The notes: generated from the sequence alone by a model not told the origin. 64,000 bases of DNA from an uncultured Pseudanabaenaceae cyanobacterium (GCA_937927915.1 CALGKB010000005.1:86397-150396), one strand, 5' to 3'. Shown: positions 34,759-44,933, counted from the first letter of the stretch. Numbers and translations are program-made.

Positions 34759-35002
34759 AGCATGGATCTGCGAATGCAGTTGAGGCATGTATCCAAATTC
34801 CTGTAGTTCACTTGCAGAGACTAGGTTTCCGCTGTTACAGTATTTCTGAGGTGCTTGAGTTTGCTAAATGGCTTATCGATAAGCATTGTAGACTGAGGAT
34901 TGGTTGGGGCTGCCTAGTTTAGAAGTGTTCGGTCTAAGATTTAAGGGGGTGCTTGCAAAATTTGCCAGGAAGGCTTACCCTACAATAAGTACAGCAAGCG
35001 CT
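34759..35002 (+). promoter_or_regulatory. Probable CRISPR leader
   Basis: This 244-base stretch between cas2 and the first repeat has no supported gene. A TACAAT (34981-34986) lies 17 bases before the first repeat and could be a -10 box; no well-spaced -35 is seen (TTGCAA at 34953 is 22 bases away). The leader is placed here because the repeat end GTTGAGCAC acts as the 5' handle in the plus orientation, as the crRNA-like RNA upstream of cas6 indicates. Confidence 0.5.
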
Positions 35003-36109
35003 GTTGCTTTCCTCTGATGCCGTAAGGCGTTGAGCACTCTTATCAAAGCTGCCCCCAGAAGCACGCTACGCTGTGTTGCTTTCCTCTGATGCCGTAAGGC
35101 GTTGAGCACAGGGAGACGCTCCTGAAAACACTAGTGCCCCCTCGGGGGGTTGCTTTCCTCTGATGCCGTAAGGCGTTGAGCACGAGAGTGATCTCGTACG
35201 GAGGCTCCCTTTGGATTACACGAGTTGCTTTCCTCTGATGCCGTAAGGCGTTGAGCACACCCTCGAATGGGGGGGGAACCAGTATCTCGGTGTAGGTTGC
35301 TTTCCTCTGATGCCGTAAGGCGTTGAGCACGCATTCGATCCCTCCATCAATACTAGGTTTGTAGACGGTTGCTTTCCTCTGATGCCGTAAGGCGTTGAGC
35401 ACGCATTCGATCCCTCCATCAATACTAGGTTTGTAGACGGTTGCTTTCCTCTGATGCCGTAAGGCGTTGAGCACAATAACAGAGGTTCACACTGTTAGCT
35501 AAGGAGGAAGGTTGCTTTCCTCTGATGCCGTAAGGCGTTGAGCACTACCCCTCTACAGGGTCGAGTTCCCGATCGGTGAGGGTTGCTTTCCTCTGATGCC
35601 GTAAGGCGTTGAGCACTAACTGGGCAATAAATCTCAGGGCGTGGTACTTCTGTTGCTTTCCTCTGATGCCGTAAGGCGTTGAGCACGCGACTGGGGGTCT
35701 AATGCCCGTTCTAACGTTGTGGGTTGCTTTCCTCTGATGCCGTAAGGCGTTGAGCACTTGGATAGGTGTCTACAATAGGTGATGACAACTTAGTTGCTTT
35801 CCTCTGATGCCGTAAGGCGTTGAGCACGAATTGTTGGATTTTCTCTCTGATACTGCCCATTATGTTGCTTTCCTCTGATGCCGTAAGGCGTTGAGCACGA
35901 ATTGTTGGATTTTCTCTCTGATACTGCCCATTATGTTGCTTTCCTCTGATGCCGTAAGGCGTTGAGCACTTGCAGTGGAAGTAGGAGATGAAACTGTTAT
36001 ATTTGTTGCTTTCCTCTGATGCCGTAAGGCGTTGAGCACACCCAGAATCTGCGGTTTCCTGTTTCGTCTTGCGAGTTGCTTTCCTCTGATGCCGTAAGGC
36101 GTTGAGCAC
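35003..36109 (+). CRISPR. CRISPR array, 16 repeats and 15 spacers
   Basis: Sixteen identical 35-base repeats (GTTGCTTTCCTCTGATGCCG followed by TAAGGCGTTGAGCAC) begin at 35003, 35075, 35149, 35224, 35296, 35368, 35440, 35511, 35582, 35652, 35723, 35793, 35864, 35935, 36005 and 36075. Spacers are 35-40 bases. Spacers 5 and 6 (35331-35367, 35403-35439) are identical, and so are 12 and 13 (35828-35863, 35899-35934). The repeat can fold through GCC-GTAA-GGC, leaving an 8-base UUGAGCAC handle if Cas6 cuts at the stem base. Confidence 0.98.
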
Positions 36110-36177
36110 GTCGACCAAAAGTGTTGAATCTTCGAACAAAACTTAACATTAAAGGTTAGATTTAACCTACCAGAGGC

Positions 36178-37104
36178 TCAAGTTTCAAGTGCATCTTCAA
36201 TTTGCCAGCGTAGACGATAGGCTTCCTTGATTTCTTCGTCACTCATATTTTGCACATTAGTAACTACTCTATACTCAATGTTATCTTCTTCATTAAAAAT
36301 TTGCACCACCCGTACATTAGGATTGTCTGGATTGAGTTTCATGTTATTTCTAATCCGTACAATAAACAATGTATTTCTATTGCATATTTCATCGATTAAT
36401 TTTCAAGAGGCAAAACGTCTATCCATTATGCCAAAGGCATCCTCTGGTATCGTTCCGATGACAAGGTTACCAATTTTTTAGTCATTAGTTTGCCCAAAAG
36501 TAATTATCTCATCACCAATGTTACCTGCATTTACATCAAAGCCAAGAGACAGTTTTACTTGGTATACTTGCTGTTGCCAAAATAGTTTACTTGTTAAAGT
36601 TATGATAGTAGAATCCAGAGGAAATAAATGCTTAAACTCTCCATAGTTTTGTCTTTTCAGCCGCTGTTGCAATTCTCTTAAGATGTGTTGCAATAGTTCA
36701 GTACTACGATGCTTAAAGGCTTTAGAAAAGGTAAATATATCCACCTTAAAGCTGAGATGATTTAAGAGAAAGAATAAGCCCCTCATTGTAAAGACTCTTG
36801 CATCTAAAATGAACTGTATCCAGAGGAGAACAAAGAGTTGAGAATGCAAAACAGGATAATCATTTTGGGGTAGAAGTTTTAGCAAGGGCTTGATAAGTTG
36901 CCGCAGTTGTTTTAACGTAAACTCAATGCTATTTCTCAGAGCTAAAATACTATTTCTGGCTCCTTTTTTTCTACCTCTTTCCTGACATTCAACACTTCTG
37001 CCACTCCACATACTCATCAGGAGCAATGCCACCATAAGTAGAATGGCAACTGTCGGCATGGGAGGGAGCGGTAGTTTCTCAATATAAATTGGACAAACAG
37101 ACAT
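36178..37104 (-). pseudogene. IS4-type transposase remnant
   Basis: A single reading frame runs from 37104 down to 36178 but is broken by TAA (36478-36480) and by a TGA where the family has Trp. Readable parts include LFPLDSTIITLTSKLFWQQQ (first Asp of the DDE triad), IPEDAFGIMDRRFAS (second Asp), LFIVRIRNNM, VRVVQIF and YRLRWQIE, which carries the Y-x-x-R-W-x-I-E signature. The C-terminus is cut off after that. No inverted repeats were identified. It is a dead insertion sequence at the right edge of the CRISPR locus. Confidence 0.85.
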
Positions 37105-37149
37105 AAATGACTTTCTTAGAGACTTAGGATTCTCTTACTCTACAAGACT

Positions 37150-37171
37150 AAAAAACCGCCCTGGCGGACGG
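37150..37171 (-). terminator. Terminator of the DUF4912 gene
   Basis: On the minus strand, CCGC-CAGG-GCGG is followed by a run of six T, about 30 bases after the stop of the DUF4912 gene. It fits a rho-independent terminator. Confidence 0.65.
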
Positions 37172-37201
37172 AGGATAGGAGTTATTATGGTAGCTAATTG
37201 A

Positions 37202-38695
37202 TTATTCCCGAATCCATTCTGGAATTGCTTCTTCTTTGGTGTTGGTGCGGCGTTCCAGGGTCTGGCGCTCAAACCGCATATGAATCGATCGGGTCTGCAC
37301 ACCATCAGCCGCCACTGCCAAAATGGGATAGTCAATTACCCCGTCTTGGAAAGACATATGGTGACGGAAGGTACCATCGGGGTTGAGTTCAATGCGCTGA
37401 CCACCGATCGTGACTGTTGCATCGGGTTCTGTTGCGCCATAGACAATGAGTTCAGCATCAGCTACTAGCCAGAATTGCCGTGGGCGTTGAGGCACAGCCG
37501 CCGAGAACAGACCCATACCAGAGAGGGTTAAAAGTCCGAGACCAGAGGCAGTGAGATAACCTACCCCCGATGCGCTGTAGAGACCAAGTCCCGACATAGA
37601 GAGGAAGCCCAAACCGCTGGCAGTCAGTTGCAGGGAACCAGGTACACCCAAGCCTACCCCTGACATAGAGAACTGGACAGAACCAGGTACACGGGTCTCA
37701 AAACCTACCCCCGACATGGACAGTTGGACAGAGCCTGGTACACGGGTTTCCATGCCCACACCCGACATAGACAGTTGCACTGAGCCTGGTACTGCTAACC
37801 CTACCCCACTGGCAGTGAGCTGGACGGAACCAGGTACTTCCATACCCACACCAGACATATGCACAGAGCCAGGTACAGCAAAAGAACTGACGGCGCTTTC
37901 TGCCATTTGCATAGAGCCGAAGACAGAACCAGGTTGTCTTTGCTCCAATACTGTCGTTGCCTCAGCAGTGGGACGGGCACCTGTGCGCTGTTTGGGCATG
38001 AGAGTAAAGAAGGTACGCCCAATCAGGGTTTGCTCCCAGGGAATGGAGAGGAAATAGTCTTCCGTCCAGTCGGTGGGATAGACAGGGGGCACATGGATAG
38101 CTGCCGATCGGGCTAGCATTAGCCAGCGACCATCACTGGTGCGATAGCCAATTTCCACCACATAACTCCGATCGCTCATGGGAATCGGCAAGTACCACTC
38201 CCGCGCCATTTCATCACAGGCATATTCCTGGACGGTGTGGGGCATTTGGTAATCCAGGTTGATGTCCGTGACATCGTAAATGCGGAGGGCTAGTTGTTGT
38301 CCCCCTTGGCGGCGGCAGGCTTCCTTGGCACTGTCGGGAATGTCCCAGTAGGCATAAGCCCATTGGGGGTCACGGGGTAAAAGGACAATACGGGGTTCAC
38401 CATAACCCTCAGGGAGGTCTCCCAAATTCCAATCCACCATTGCCAGCTCCGTTGCTTCTGCTACTACTGCACCGCTGGCTTGCCCTAATTCAAATTTTTT
38501 TGCTTCCACTGTCTCTCTCTCTTCTCCAGGTTGGGGTTCATGTTTGCGGACGAGATCACCAAGCTTCGCTGCCTGAATAGCCTTGAGTAGTTGGGACTTC
38601 CGCATACGGCTGTAGCGGGAAATCGCATACTCGGAAGCTATCTTCCGCAACTGGCGCAAGGTCATCTCTTCCAAGGGTGGGCGTTCTTGAGCCAT
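37202..38695 (-). CDS. DUF4912 protein with SAP-like start and long SGxG repeat region
   Basis: A 497-residue protein. Residues 1-45 (MTLRQLRKIASEYAISRYSRMRKSQLL) look like a SAP/Rho-N nucleic-acid-binding fold. Residues about 85-235 are DUF4912 (VLLPRDPQWAYAYWDIPD, SYVVEIGYRTSDGRW). Residues about 260-410 consist of repeats built on VPGSVQL and SGVG, six good copies followed by shorter SGLG units. The end (VYGATEPDATVTIGGQRIEL) looks like a second beta domain. The function is unknown; the repeat region suggests a low-complexity beta-rich spacer. Confidence 0.8.
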   Translation of the reverse strand: MAQERPPLEEMTLRQLRKIASEYAISRYSRMRKSQLLKAIQAAKLGDLVRKHEPQPGEERETVEAKKFELGQASGAVVAEATELAMVDWNLGDLPEGYGEPRIVLLPRDPQWAYAYWDIPDSAKEACRRQGGQQLALRIYDVTDINLDYQMPHTVQEYACDEMAREWYLPIPMSDRSYVVEIGYRTSDGRWLMLARSAAIHVPPVYPTDWTEDYFLSIPWEQTLIGRTFFTLMPKQRTGARPTAEATTVLEQRQPGSVFGSMQMAESAVSSFAVPGSVHMSGVGMEVPGSVQLTASGVGLAVPGSVQLSMSGVGMETRVPGSVQLSMSGVGFETRVPGSVQFSMSGVGLGVPGSLQLTASGLGFLSMSGLGLYSASGVGYLTASGLGLLTLSGMGLFSAAVPQRPRQFWLVADAELIVYGATEPDATVTIGGQRIELNPDGTFRHHMSFQDGVIDYPILAVAADGVQTRSIHMRFERQTLERRTNTKEEAIPEWIRE

Positions 38696-39003
38696 AGCTT
38701 TTTACCCTGAATTACGACATCCGACCGCTAACCGATCGAATAATTCCATTCTCACCACAGCTCCCCAGGGGATCAATGACCAGCGGTAGGGATTTTGTCA
38801 GGGCATAAGCGTTTCTACCTAGAGCAAAGCTTGTCCCTGTCTGGATTTGGGGGGTTTTGCTTTGGGATCAAAATGTTGTGATCCCCTGACATATGATCCC
38901 CTATTACGTTTTTGGTGCTCAGGGGTGGTGATAATCCCCCAGCAAGGAGGAGGATTGTATGGTTGGTAACCATTACAATTGTTGAAACTTTGGAGGAGTT
39001 TCT
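38696..39003. promoter_or_regulatory. Divergent intergenic region with GATCCCC repeats upstream of psb27
   Basis: The 308-base gap between the DUF4912 gene and psb27 has no supported gene. It contains an inverted repeat GGGATCA (38864-38870) and TGATCCC (38879-38885) and a direct copy TGATCCCCT at 38894-38902, 15 bases after TGATCCCCT at 38879. A related GGGGATCA is near 38768. These could be operator sites or an RNA hairpin in the psb27 leader. Confidence 0.5.
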
Positions 39004-39465
39004 ATGGCAAAGACAATAATTAACTGTGTGCTAGCGGGGCTGGTACTACTGACCTTTTTGTTTAGTTCTACCCTGGGGGCATGGGCAAGTTTGAGCAATT
39101 TACCCCGCAATGAGGGTAAGCCCCTGACCACGAAGGAAATGCGAGAGTTAGTAGGGGGCGGTATGACTGGCAACTATGAAGAAGATGTCAAACGATTGGT
39201 AGCCAGTCTGCGTACGGCATTAGACCAGGAAACTAAGGAGGCACAAACGGATGCCAAGTACAAGATCAATGCTTTTGCAGCACGCTATCGTCGTCCCCCC
39301 TACGAAGGCTTGGAGTCTTTTACTACACTACGTACCGCCCTCAACACCCTAGCCAGCTACTACAACAACACGACAGCACGCCGTGCCTCTCTGCCCCAAA
39401 AGGTGAAGGAACGGGTGTTCATGGAACTCGAGCGGGCAGAACGTGCCCTGGCAGAGGGTCTATAG
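39004..39465 (+). CDS. psb27: Photosystem II assembly/repair protein Psb27
   Basis: Psb27 binds CP43 in photosystem II assembly intermediates on the lumen side. The 153-residue precursor has a signal peptide (hydrophobic residues 8-26, ending SSTLGAWAS) and a mature helical bundle with TGNYEEDVKRLVASLRTA, INAFAARYRR and LESFTTLRTALNTLASYY, the typical Psb27 pattern. Many cyanobacterial Psb27 proteins are lipoproteins; here no lipobox cysteine is present, so ordinary signal peptidase cleavage is expected. A strong ribosome site GGAGGAG precedes the ATG. Confidence 0.85.
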   Translation: MAKTIINCVLAGLVLLTFLFSSTLGAWASLSNLPRNEGKPLTTKEMRELVGGGMTGNYEEDVKRLVASLRTALDQETKEAQTDAKYKINAFAARYRRPPYEGLESFTTLRTALNTLASYYNNTTARRASLPQKVKERVFMELERAERALAEGL

Positions 39466-39597
39466 GTACAGTCTGAGTTTCTCGCAGCTCAACTCCCTCT
39501 TCCCCACACTCAGGGGGAAATTAAGCTAAACCTAGGGAGCCAGGAACCGAGTTTTCCCGATTGAGGACCGAGCTTGTGGCAGCCCGATCCACAAAAG

Positions 39598-40605
<1,008 letters not shown>

Positions 40606-40618
40606 TCAGGTTGGTATT

Positions 40619-42295
40619 CTAACTTACCAGGCTTTGGGACTGCTGGTAATGCCGTTCTAGTTGGTCAGGGGGGAGGGCGGTGCGCAGATGGTGCCAGGGT
40701 AGGATGTCCGTTTCTTGCCACCGATCGTGGAGGTAGTGGGAAAGGGGGGGGAGTTGGTCTTGCAGTTCTTTGTAGGCACGCCTGTACATACCGTCGCTGG
40801 GCACTCCCCCTTGGCTATAGTGCCACACTAGTTCTAGGAGAGGGGTCAACCGCCGATCGCCCCTGGATAGCAACCCCTGGATAAGAGAGTCCTTGTAACT
40901 TTCAGGGCGAAAGTCAATGCCGTGAGGAATGAGGCGTTTGTGGAGGTATTGCAGTTTTTTATCCCCTTCCCCATCGATGCCGCACCACTGCCAGGGGGTA
41001 TGAGCTTTGGGGACAAAGGTGCTACAGCCGAGGGTGAGTTTGAGGTGGGGGGCAATTTGTTTTAGTTCCCGCAAGAGGGCGATCGTGTGTTCTAAATCTG
41101 CCATGTCTTCCCCTGGAACACCCACCATACCGTAGAACTTGATAGCTTGCAGTCCCCCCGCCTGGGCGTTGGCAACCGCTTGCTTGATTTCGTCGTTGCT
41201 CAGCTTTTTGTTGATAATTTGTCGCAGACGTTCTGACCCACTCTCTATGGCAATGGTCACCGATCGGCTGTCGTGGCGACTGAGGATGTGACAGAGACGG
41301 AGGGTGAGGGTGTTGGTGCGTACAGAGGCAAGACTGAGACGGAGGTCATCAAAGCGGGGTTGGTCGATGTAGTCTAAAACCTGCTCAAATTGGGGGTGTT
41401 GGGTGATGGAAGCCCCTAGTAAGCCCAGACGATTAGTGACAGCAAAACCCCGCTCGATGGCAGGGATTAAACTGCCCTCTACACTGGCAACGCGGAAGGG
41501 GAGGGTAAGATAACTGGCAAGGCAAAAGCGGCACATTTCGGGACAGCTGCGCACCACTTCCACCATGTAGATGTTTTCCCAGGCGCTGTGGGGGGTGACC
41601 ACCGTAGAGGCAGAAAGGATATTGCCCCGATAGCTTTGTTTGCTGACCGTAGTGGGGAAAGCGGCAGAAAGGGGGGTGATGCTCTTAATCTTGCCTTGGG
41701 GATCATGGTAGTCCACCTCATAACCCTGGGGCACGTAAATCCCTGGAATTTGGGCAAGCCGTTGCCATTTTACTGGGCGACTAGCTCCCCTCACTTCTTT
41801 AATAGCGGCGATGAGAGCGGGGATCAGCTCTTCCCCATCTCCCAAGAGGATACAGTCAAACCAGGCAGCGTAGGGTTCGGGATTTGCCGTCAGGACAGCC
41901 CCACCCCCAAAGATGAGGGGATAGGAACCGGAGAGGCGGTCTTGACTGTGCCAGGGTATACCCAACTGGCGGAGGGCACTAAGGATATGGACAAAATCTA
42001 ATTCCCAACTAAAAGAGAAACCCCACAGGTCGATCTCCCGGGGCAAGGGGTCTGCTACATCCGTAAACCAGCGGTAGACTGCCACATCCGATCGGGTTGC
42101 CAAACTTGCCCAAATCATCTGATAGCCGAGGCTGGTGATGCCCACGCTGTAGGTATTGGGGAAGGCATAGACCACCGTTAAACTGTCGGGAGCAGGGGTA
42201 ACAGGGTCAAACAGAAGCATTTCCGCCTGGGCATAGTCCTTGAGGGTCCTTTTTGCGGGCTTAGGGGCTGAGAACTTCCCTGATTTTTTCGACAT
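40619..42295 (-). CDS. Radical SAM protein with B12-binding-like domain
   Basis: A 558-residue protein with an N-terminal domain resembling cobalamin-binding folds ([18 protein letters not shown] ... [19 protein letters not shown]) and a radical SAM core with the cluster motif [13 protein letters not shown] (C-x3-C-x2-C). It resembles the family of large cyanobacterial radical SAM proteins whose substrate is not established. The start overlaps the 3' end of hisG by 35 bases in another frame; no later Met keeps the full family start, so coupling with hisG is likely. Confidence 0.85.
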   Translation of the reverse strand: MSKKSGKFSAPKPAKRTLKDYAQAEMLLFDPVTPAPDSLTVVYAFPNTYSVGITSLGYQMIWASLATRSDVAVYRWFTDVADPLPREIDLWGFSFSWELDFVHILSALRQLGIPWHSQDRLSGSYPLIFGGGAVLTANPEPYAAWFDCILLGDGEELIPALIAAIKEVRGASRPVKWQRLAQIPGIYVPQGYEVDYHDPQGKIKSITPLSAAFPTTVSKQSYRGNILSASTVVTPHSAWENIYMVEVVRSCPEMCRFCLASYLTLPFRVASVEGSLIPAIERGFAVTNRLGLLGASITQHPQFEQVLDYIDQPRFDDLRLSLASVRTNTLTLRLCHILSRHDSRSVTIAIESGSERLRQIINKKLSNDEIKQAVANAQAGGLQAIKFYGMVGVPGEDMADLEHTIALLRELKQIAPHLKLTLGCSTFVPKAHTPWQWCGIDGEGDKKLQYLHKRLIPHGIDFRPESYKDSLIQGLLSRGDRRLTPLLELVWHYSQGGVPSDGMYRRAYKELQDQLPPLSHYLHDRWQETDILPWHHLRTALPPDQLERHYQQSQSLVS

Positions 42296-42899
42296 AGGCG
42301 CTGATGTTTTCCCGATCGAGCCGATAACTCAAGGTATGGGCAATGAGGCGAGCAGTGCTGTGGAACAAGACCTCAATTTCTAGCAAGCCATTTTCCCGCA
42401 GGGTGCGCCCTGTAGAAACCAGGTCAACGATGGCGTCCGCCATACCTGTGATGGGGGCTAGCTCCACCGAACCATAGAGGGGAATAATTTCTACCGGTAG
42501 GTCGATGCTAGCGAAATACTCCTGGGTAATCCGTACCGACTTGGAGGCAATGCGGCTGTGGGGCGGCAAACTCAAACCCGATCGGTAGGGACTACTCTGG
42601 GGAACGGCAATGGACATGCGACAGTGCCCAAACTGCAGATCCAAGAGGCGGGCAACCTTGGGTATCTTCTCCCTTAATACATCTTCCCCCGCAATGCCTA
42701 AATGGGCTTCTCCATACTCCACATACACAGGCACATCCTGTGCCCGCACTAACATCGCCTTTGCCCTGCCCTGGGGGTCCGTAATCTGCAACAAACGGTT
42801 TGACTCATCTAAAAAAGCAGAAAAATCTAGCCCGATCGTTTGTAACAGGCGAATGGAATCTGCTAGGAGAGAGCCTTTGGGAATCGCAAAAGTTAGCAT
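42261..42899 (-). CDS. hisG: ATP phosphoribosyltransferase, short form
   Basis: First enzyme of histidine synthesis. The 212-residue protein is the short HisG type: it has the catalytic domains ([43 protein letters not shown]) but lacks the C-terminal regulatory domain, so it needs HisZ as partner, encoded elsewhere. It follows a 2TM protein gene after 3 bases and overlaps the radical SAM gene. Confidence 0.95.
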   Translation of the reverse strand: MLTFAIPKGSLLADSIRLLQTIGLDFSAFLDESNRLLQITDPQGRAKAMLVRAQDVPVYVEYGEAHLGIAGEDVLREKIPKVARLLDLQFGHCRMSIAVPQSSPYRSGLSLPPHSRIASKSVRITQEYFASIDLPVEIIPLYGSVELAPITGMADAIVDLVSTGRTLRENGLLEIEVLFHSTARLIAHTLSYRLDRENISAYVEKIREVLSP

Positions 42900-42902
42900 G
42901 AT

Positions 42903-43478
42903 TTATTTCTTGTTGTCCTCCAACCATTGTTCAACCTTTTGGGACAGTTTTTGGGTGAGGCGATCGGTCAACCCCACCACCGCCTTGCCCACCCTATCCG
43001 TGACTGCCGTGGCAGTTGTAACCAACTTTTGCTGTAGTTCTTTGGTCAGACGCTCCTGTTGTCTTTGCTTGTACCAGGTCTGGAAGCGACGCTCAAACAT
43101 TGCCCCGTCGGTGACAAATACTGACCAGGCATCCAGTGCCACAAATACACCCCACAGCAGCAGGGGATAAATCGCCCAGGTAATGCCCCGCGCCGTCAGA
43201 AAATTGAGAATTAGGAGAACACCGTTGACTACAACATAGGTGACCAAGCCATCGCGGAACTGGCGACGAGCGATCTGGATAAATTCAGTGAGGTCCGATT
43301 GCAGCTCCCTTTCCCGTTGCCATTCCTGCTCAGCAAGGGCAAAGTCCTCTGGAGATACCCCCAACTCCCTGGCAATCTCTTCTACTTGGGCACGGGAGAG
43401 TTTTTCCCCCGTTTTCTGACTGCGCAGGAGCGCCCGCTGCAAAATCTGTTGTACCTCTAGCTCTGTGTAGCTCTCCAT
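42903..43478 (-). CDS. 2TM-domain membrane protein
   Basis: A 191-residue protein with a helical, charged N-terminal region (about 1-75, RALLRSQKTGEKLSRAQVEEIARELGV), two close membrane helices (about 78-120) and a long C-terminal helical tail rich in Gln, Lys and Thr. This is the layout of the 2TM (SHOCT/DUF1707-like start) proteins. The function is unknown. It lies between htrA and hisG with 3-4 base gaps. Confidence 0.7.
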   Translation of the reverse strand: MESYTELEVQQILQRALLRSQKTGEKLSRAQVEEIARELGVSPEDFALAEQEWQRERELQSDLTEFIQIARRQFRDGLVTYVVVNGVLLILNFLTARGITWAIYPLLLWGVFVALDAWSVFVTDGAMFERRFQTWYKQRQQERLTKELQQKLVTTATAVTDRVGKAVVGLTDRLTQKLSQKVEQWLEDNKK

Positions 43479-43482
43479 AGAT

Positions 43483-44718
43483 TTAGCTAGGGAAACGCTC
43501 AGGGAACTGACCCGCCACGATCGTTAACACCTCCGTCCGCCCTGCCCTGCGGATTTCCACCGCGATTCTTTCCCCTACTGTTTTGCCCTCGACAATTTGC
43601 TGCACTTGGTCTGCCGATTTCACCGTTTGCCCCGCCACTTTGACGATTACATCCCCTGCCCGCATACCACCTTTCGCAGCAGGAGAATCGGGTACAACCC
43701 TGGTCACCAGCACCCCTTCCGTCTCTTCCACCTTGATCCCCGCGTTGGGGTCGTTGTTGATCTGGTCGCGGATGACGGGATCGATCGTTAGCATCTGGAT
43801 ACCCAAGTAGGCACGGGTAACTGAACCCTTTTCAATAATCTGTTTGGCAATTCTCTGGGCCGTCTCGATGGGAATAGCAAAGCCCAAACCCTGTGCCCCC
43901 TGGATAATAGCAGTGTTGACACCGATCACCTCCCCCCGTTCGTTGAGCAAGGGACCCCCTGAGTTACCAGGATTGATGGCTGCGTCAGTCTGGATAAAGT
44001 TCACCCGCTTGTCCACGCCAATTTCGCCGCTCCGTCGCCCCAGGGCACTGATGATCCCTGCTGTTACCGTATTGTCCAGACCAAGGGGGTTACCAATAGC
44101 TATTGCCCATTCCCCTGGACGTAGAGTTTGGGAACTGCCCAACTTCACCACCGGCAAATCCCCTGGCAAATCCTTGGGGTCAATCTTAACCACCGCAATA
44201 TCTGTGAGGGTGTCCTTACCCAGCACCCTTGCCTTGAGACGACGACCATCCCGCAACACGACTGAGACATCTGTTGCCCCTTCCACCACATGGGCATTGG
44301 TGATGATCAAACCCTGCTTGTCAATAATGAAACCCGAACCTGTCCCCCGTTCCACTCTCTCCCTGGGCTGGCGGGGAAAGGGAAAAGTATCGCCAAAGAA
44401 GTCGCGGAAAAAGGGGTCATTGAAAATATCAGGTACAGGGTCGGAAGTAGTCACCACGCGGGAAGCATTGATGCGCACCACCGCTGCCCCCGTTTTGCTC
44501 ACCGCTTCGGCAATGAAGTTCAAATTGGTAGGCGCCGAAGAATTAGTGGACAACGATCGGGCTTCCTGGGTCGCTATCGCCTTAGAGGGTGTGCCTGGTA
44601 GGGTGGTTGGCAATTCCGTTGAGGTAGTTGACATACTGGCAAGGACTCCCCATGCCCCCATGACCACACCAAGCAATACAGAAGCGGCATGGAGTAGGAC
44701 TTTCTTCCACCAAGGCAT
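43483..44718 (-). CDS. htrA: HtrA/Deg family serine protease
   Basis: A 411-residue trypsin-like protease with an N-terminal membrane anchor or signal (residues 5-30), the protease domain with His in ITNAHVV, Asp in TDIAVVKID and Ser in NPGNSGGPLL, and one PDZ domain (about 310-405, GVLVTRVVPDSPAAKGGMRAGDVIVKV). It belongs to the cyanobacterial HtrA/HhoA/HhoB group that removes damaged proteins in the periplasm or lumen. Which of the three it is cannot be decided here. Confidence 0.93.
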   Translation of the reverse strand: MPWWKKVLLHAASVLLGVVMGAWGVLASMSTTSTELPTTLPGTPSKAIATQEARSLSTNSSAPTNLNFIAEAVSKTGAAVVRINASRVVTTSDPVPDIFNDPFFRDFFGDTFPFPRQPRERVERGTGSGFIIDKQGLIITNAHVVEGATDVSVVLRDGRRLKARVLGKDTLTDIAVVKIDPKDLPGDLPVVKLGSSQTLRPGEWAIAIGNPLGLDNTVTAGIISALGRRSGEIGVDKRVNFIQTDAAINPGNSGGPLLNERGEVIGVNTAIIQGAQGLGFAIPIETAQRIAKQIIEKGSVTRAYLGIQMLTIDPVIRDQINNDPNAGIKVEETEGVLVTRVVPDSPAAKGGMRAGDVIVKVAGQTVKSADQVQQIVEGKTVGERIAVEIRRAGRTEVLTIVAGQFPERFPS

Positions 44719-44756
44719 AGCTCTTTTCCCACGTCAGACTACATTTAGCATTGTAC

Positions 44757-44933
44757 CTAACGCCGCCACAAATAGGCGAGGAATAGCCCTGGTATCCCCA
44801 CTAAAAGGAGCATTGCCACCCGATCGCGCTCTAGCAAACTCAGCCCCTGCCAGTCCACCACCCAGGGCAAACCATACTTGATCGCCACACTCAGCCCCAC
44901 CGACAGGAGTAAAATCTTAACGATCGTGTCCAT
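44757..44933 (-). CDS. 58-residue membrane protein coupled to the PBP gene
   Basis: A short frame that begins at ATG 44933, overlapping the TGA of the PBP gene (TGATG), and ends at TAG 44757. The product starts MDTIVKILLLSVGLSVAIKY, has a second hydrophobic segment VAMLLLVGIPGLFLAYLW and ends WRR. Two helices and the tight coupling to the upstream gene support a real small membrane protein; I do not recognise its family. Confidence 0.65.
   Translation of the reverse strand: MDTIVKILLLSVGLSVAIKYGLPWVVDWQGLSLLERDRVAMLLLVGIPGLFLAYLWRR

Noticed and set aside
34584..34922. Possible gene between cas2 and the array
   Set aside because: The frame starts inside cas2 in another phase, has no recognisable product and no ribosome site; the region is better read as the leader.
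35043..36139. Long frames through the CRISPR array (repeated LNALRHQRKAT peptide)
   Set aside because: They are translations of the CRISPR repeats, not genes.
25397..37200. CRISPR-associated transposon
   Set aside because: No tnsA, tnsB, tnsC or tniQ-like frame is present, cas3 is intact, and the only transposase is a dead IS4-type remnant.
43844..44881. 345-codon frame opposite htrA
   Set aside because: It is antisense to clear HtrA protease motifs and has a composition expected from a reversed GC-rich gene.
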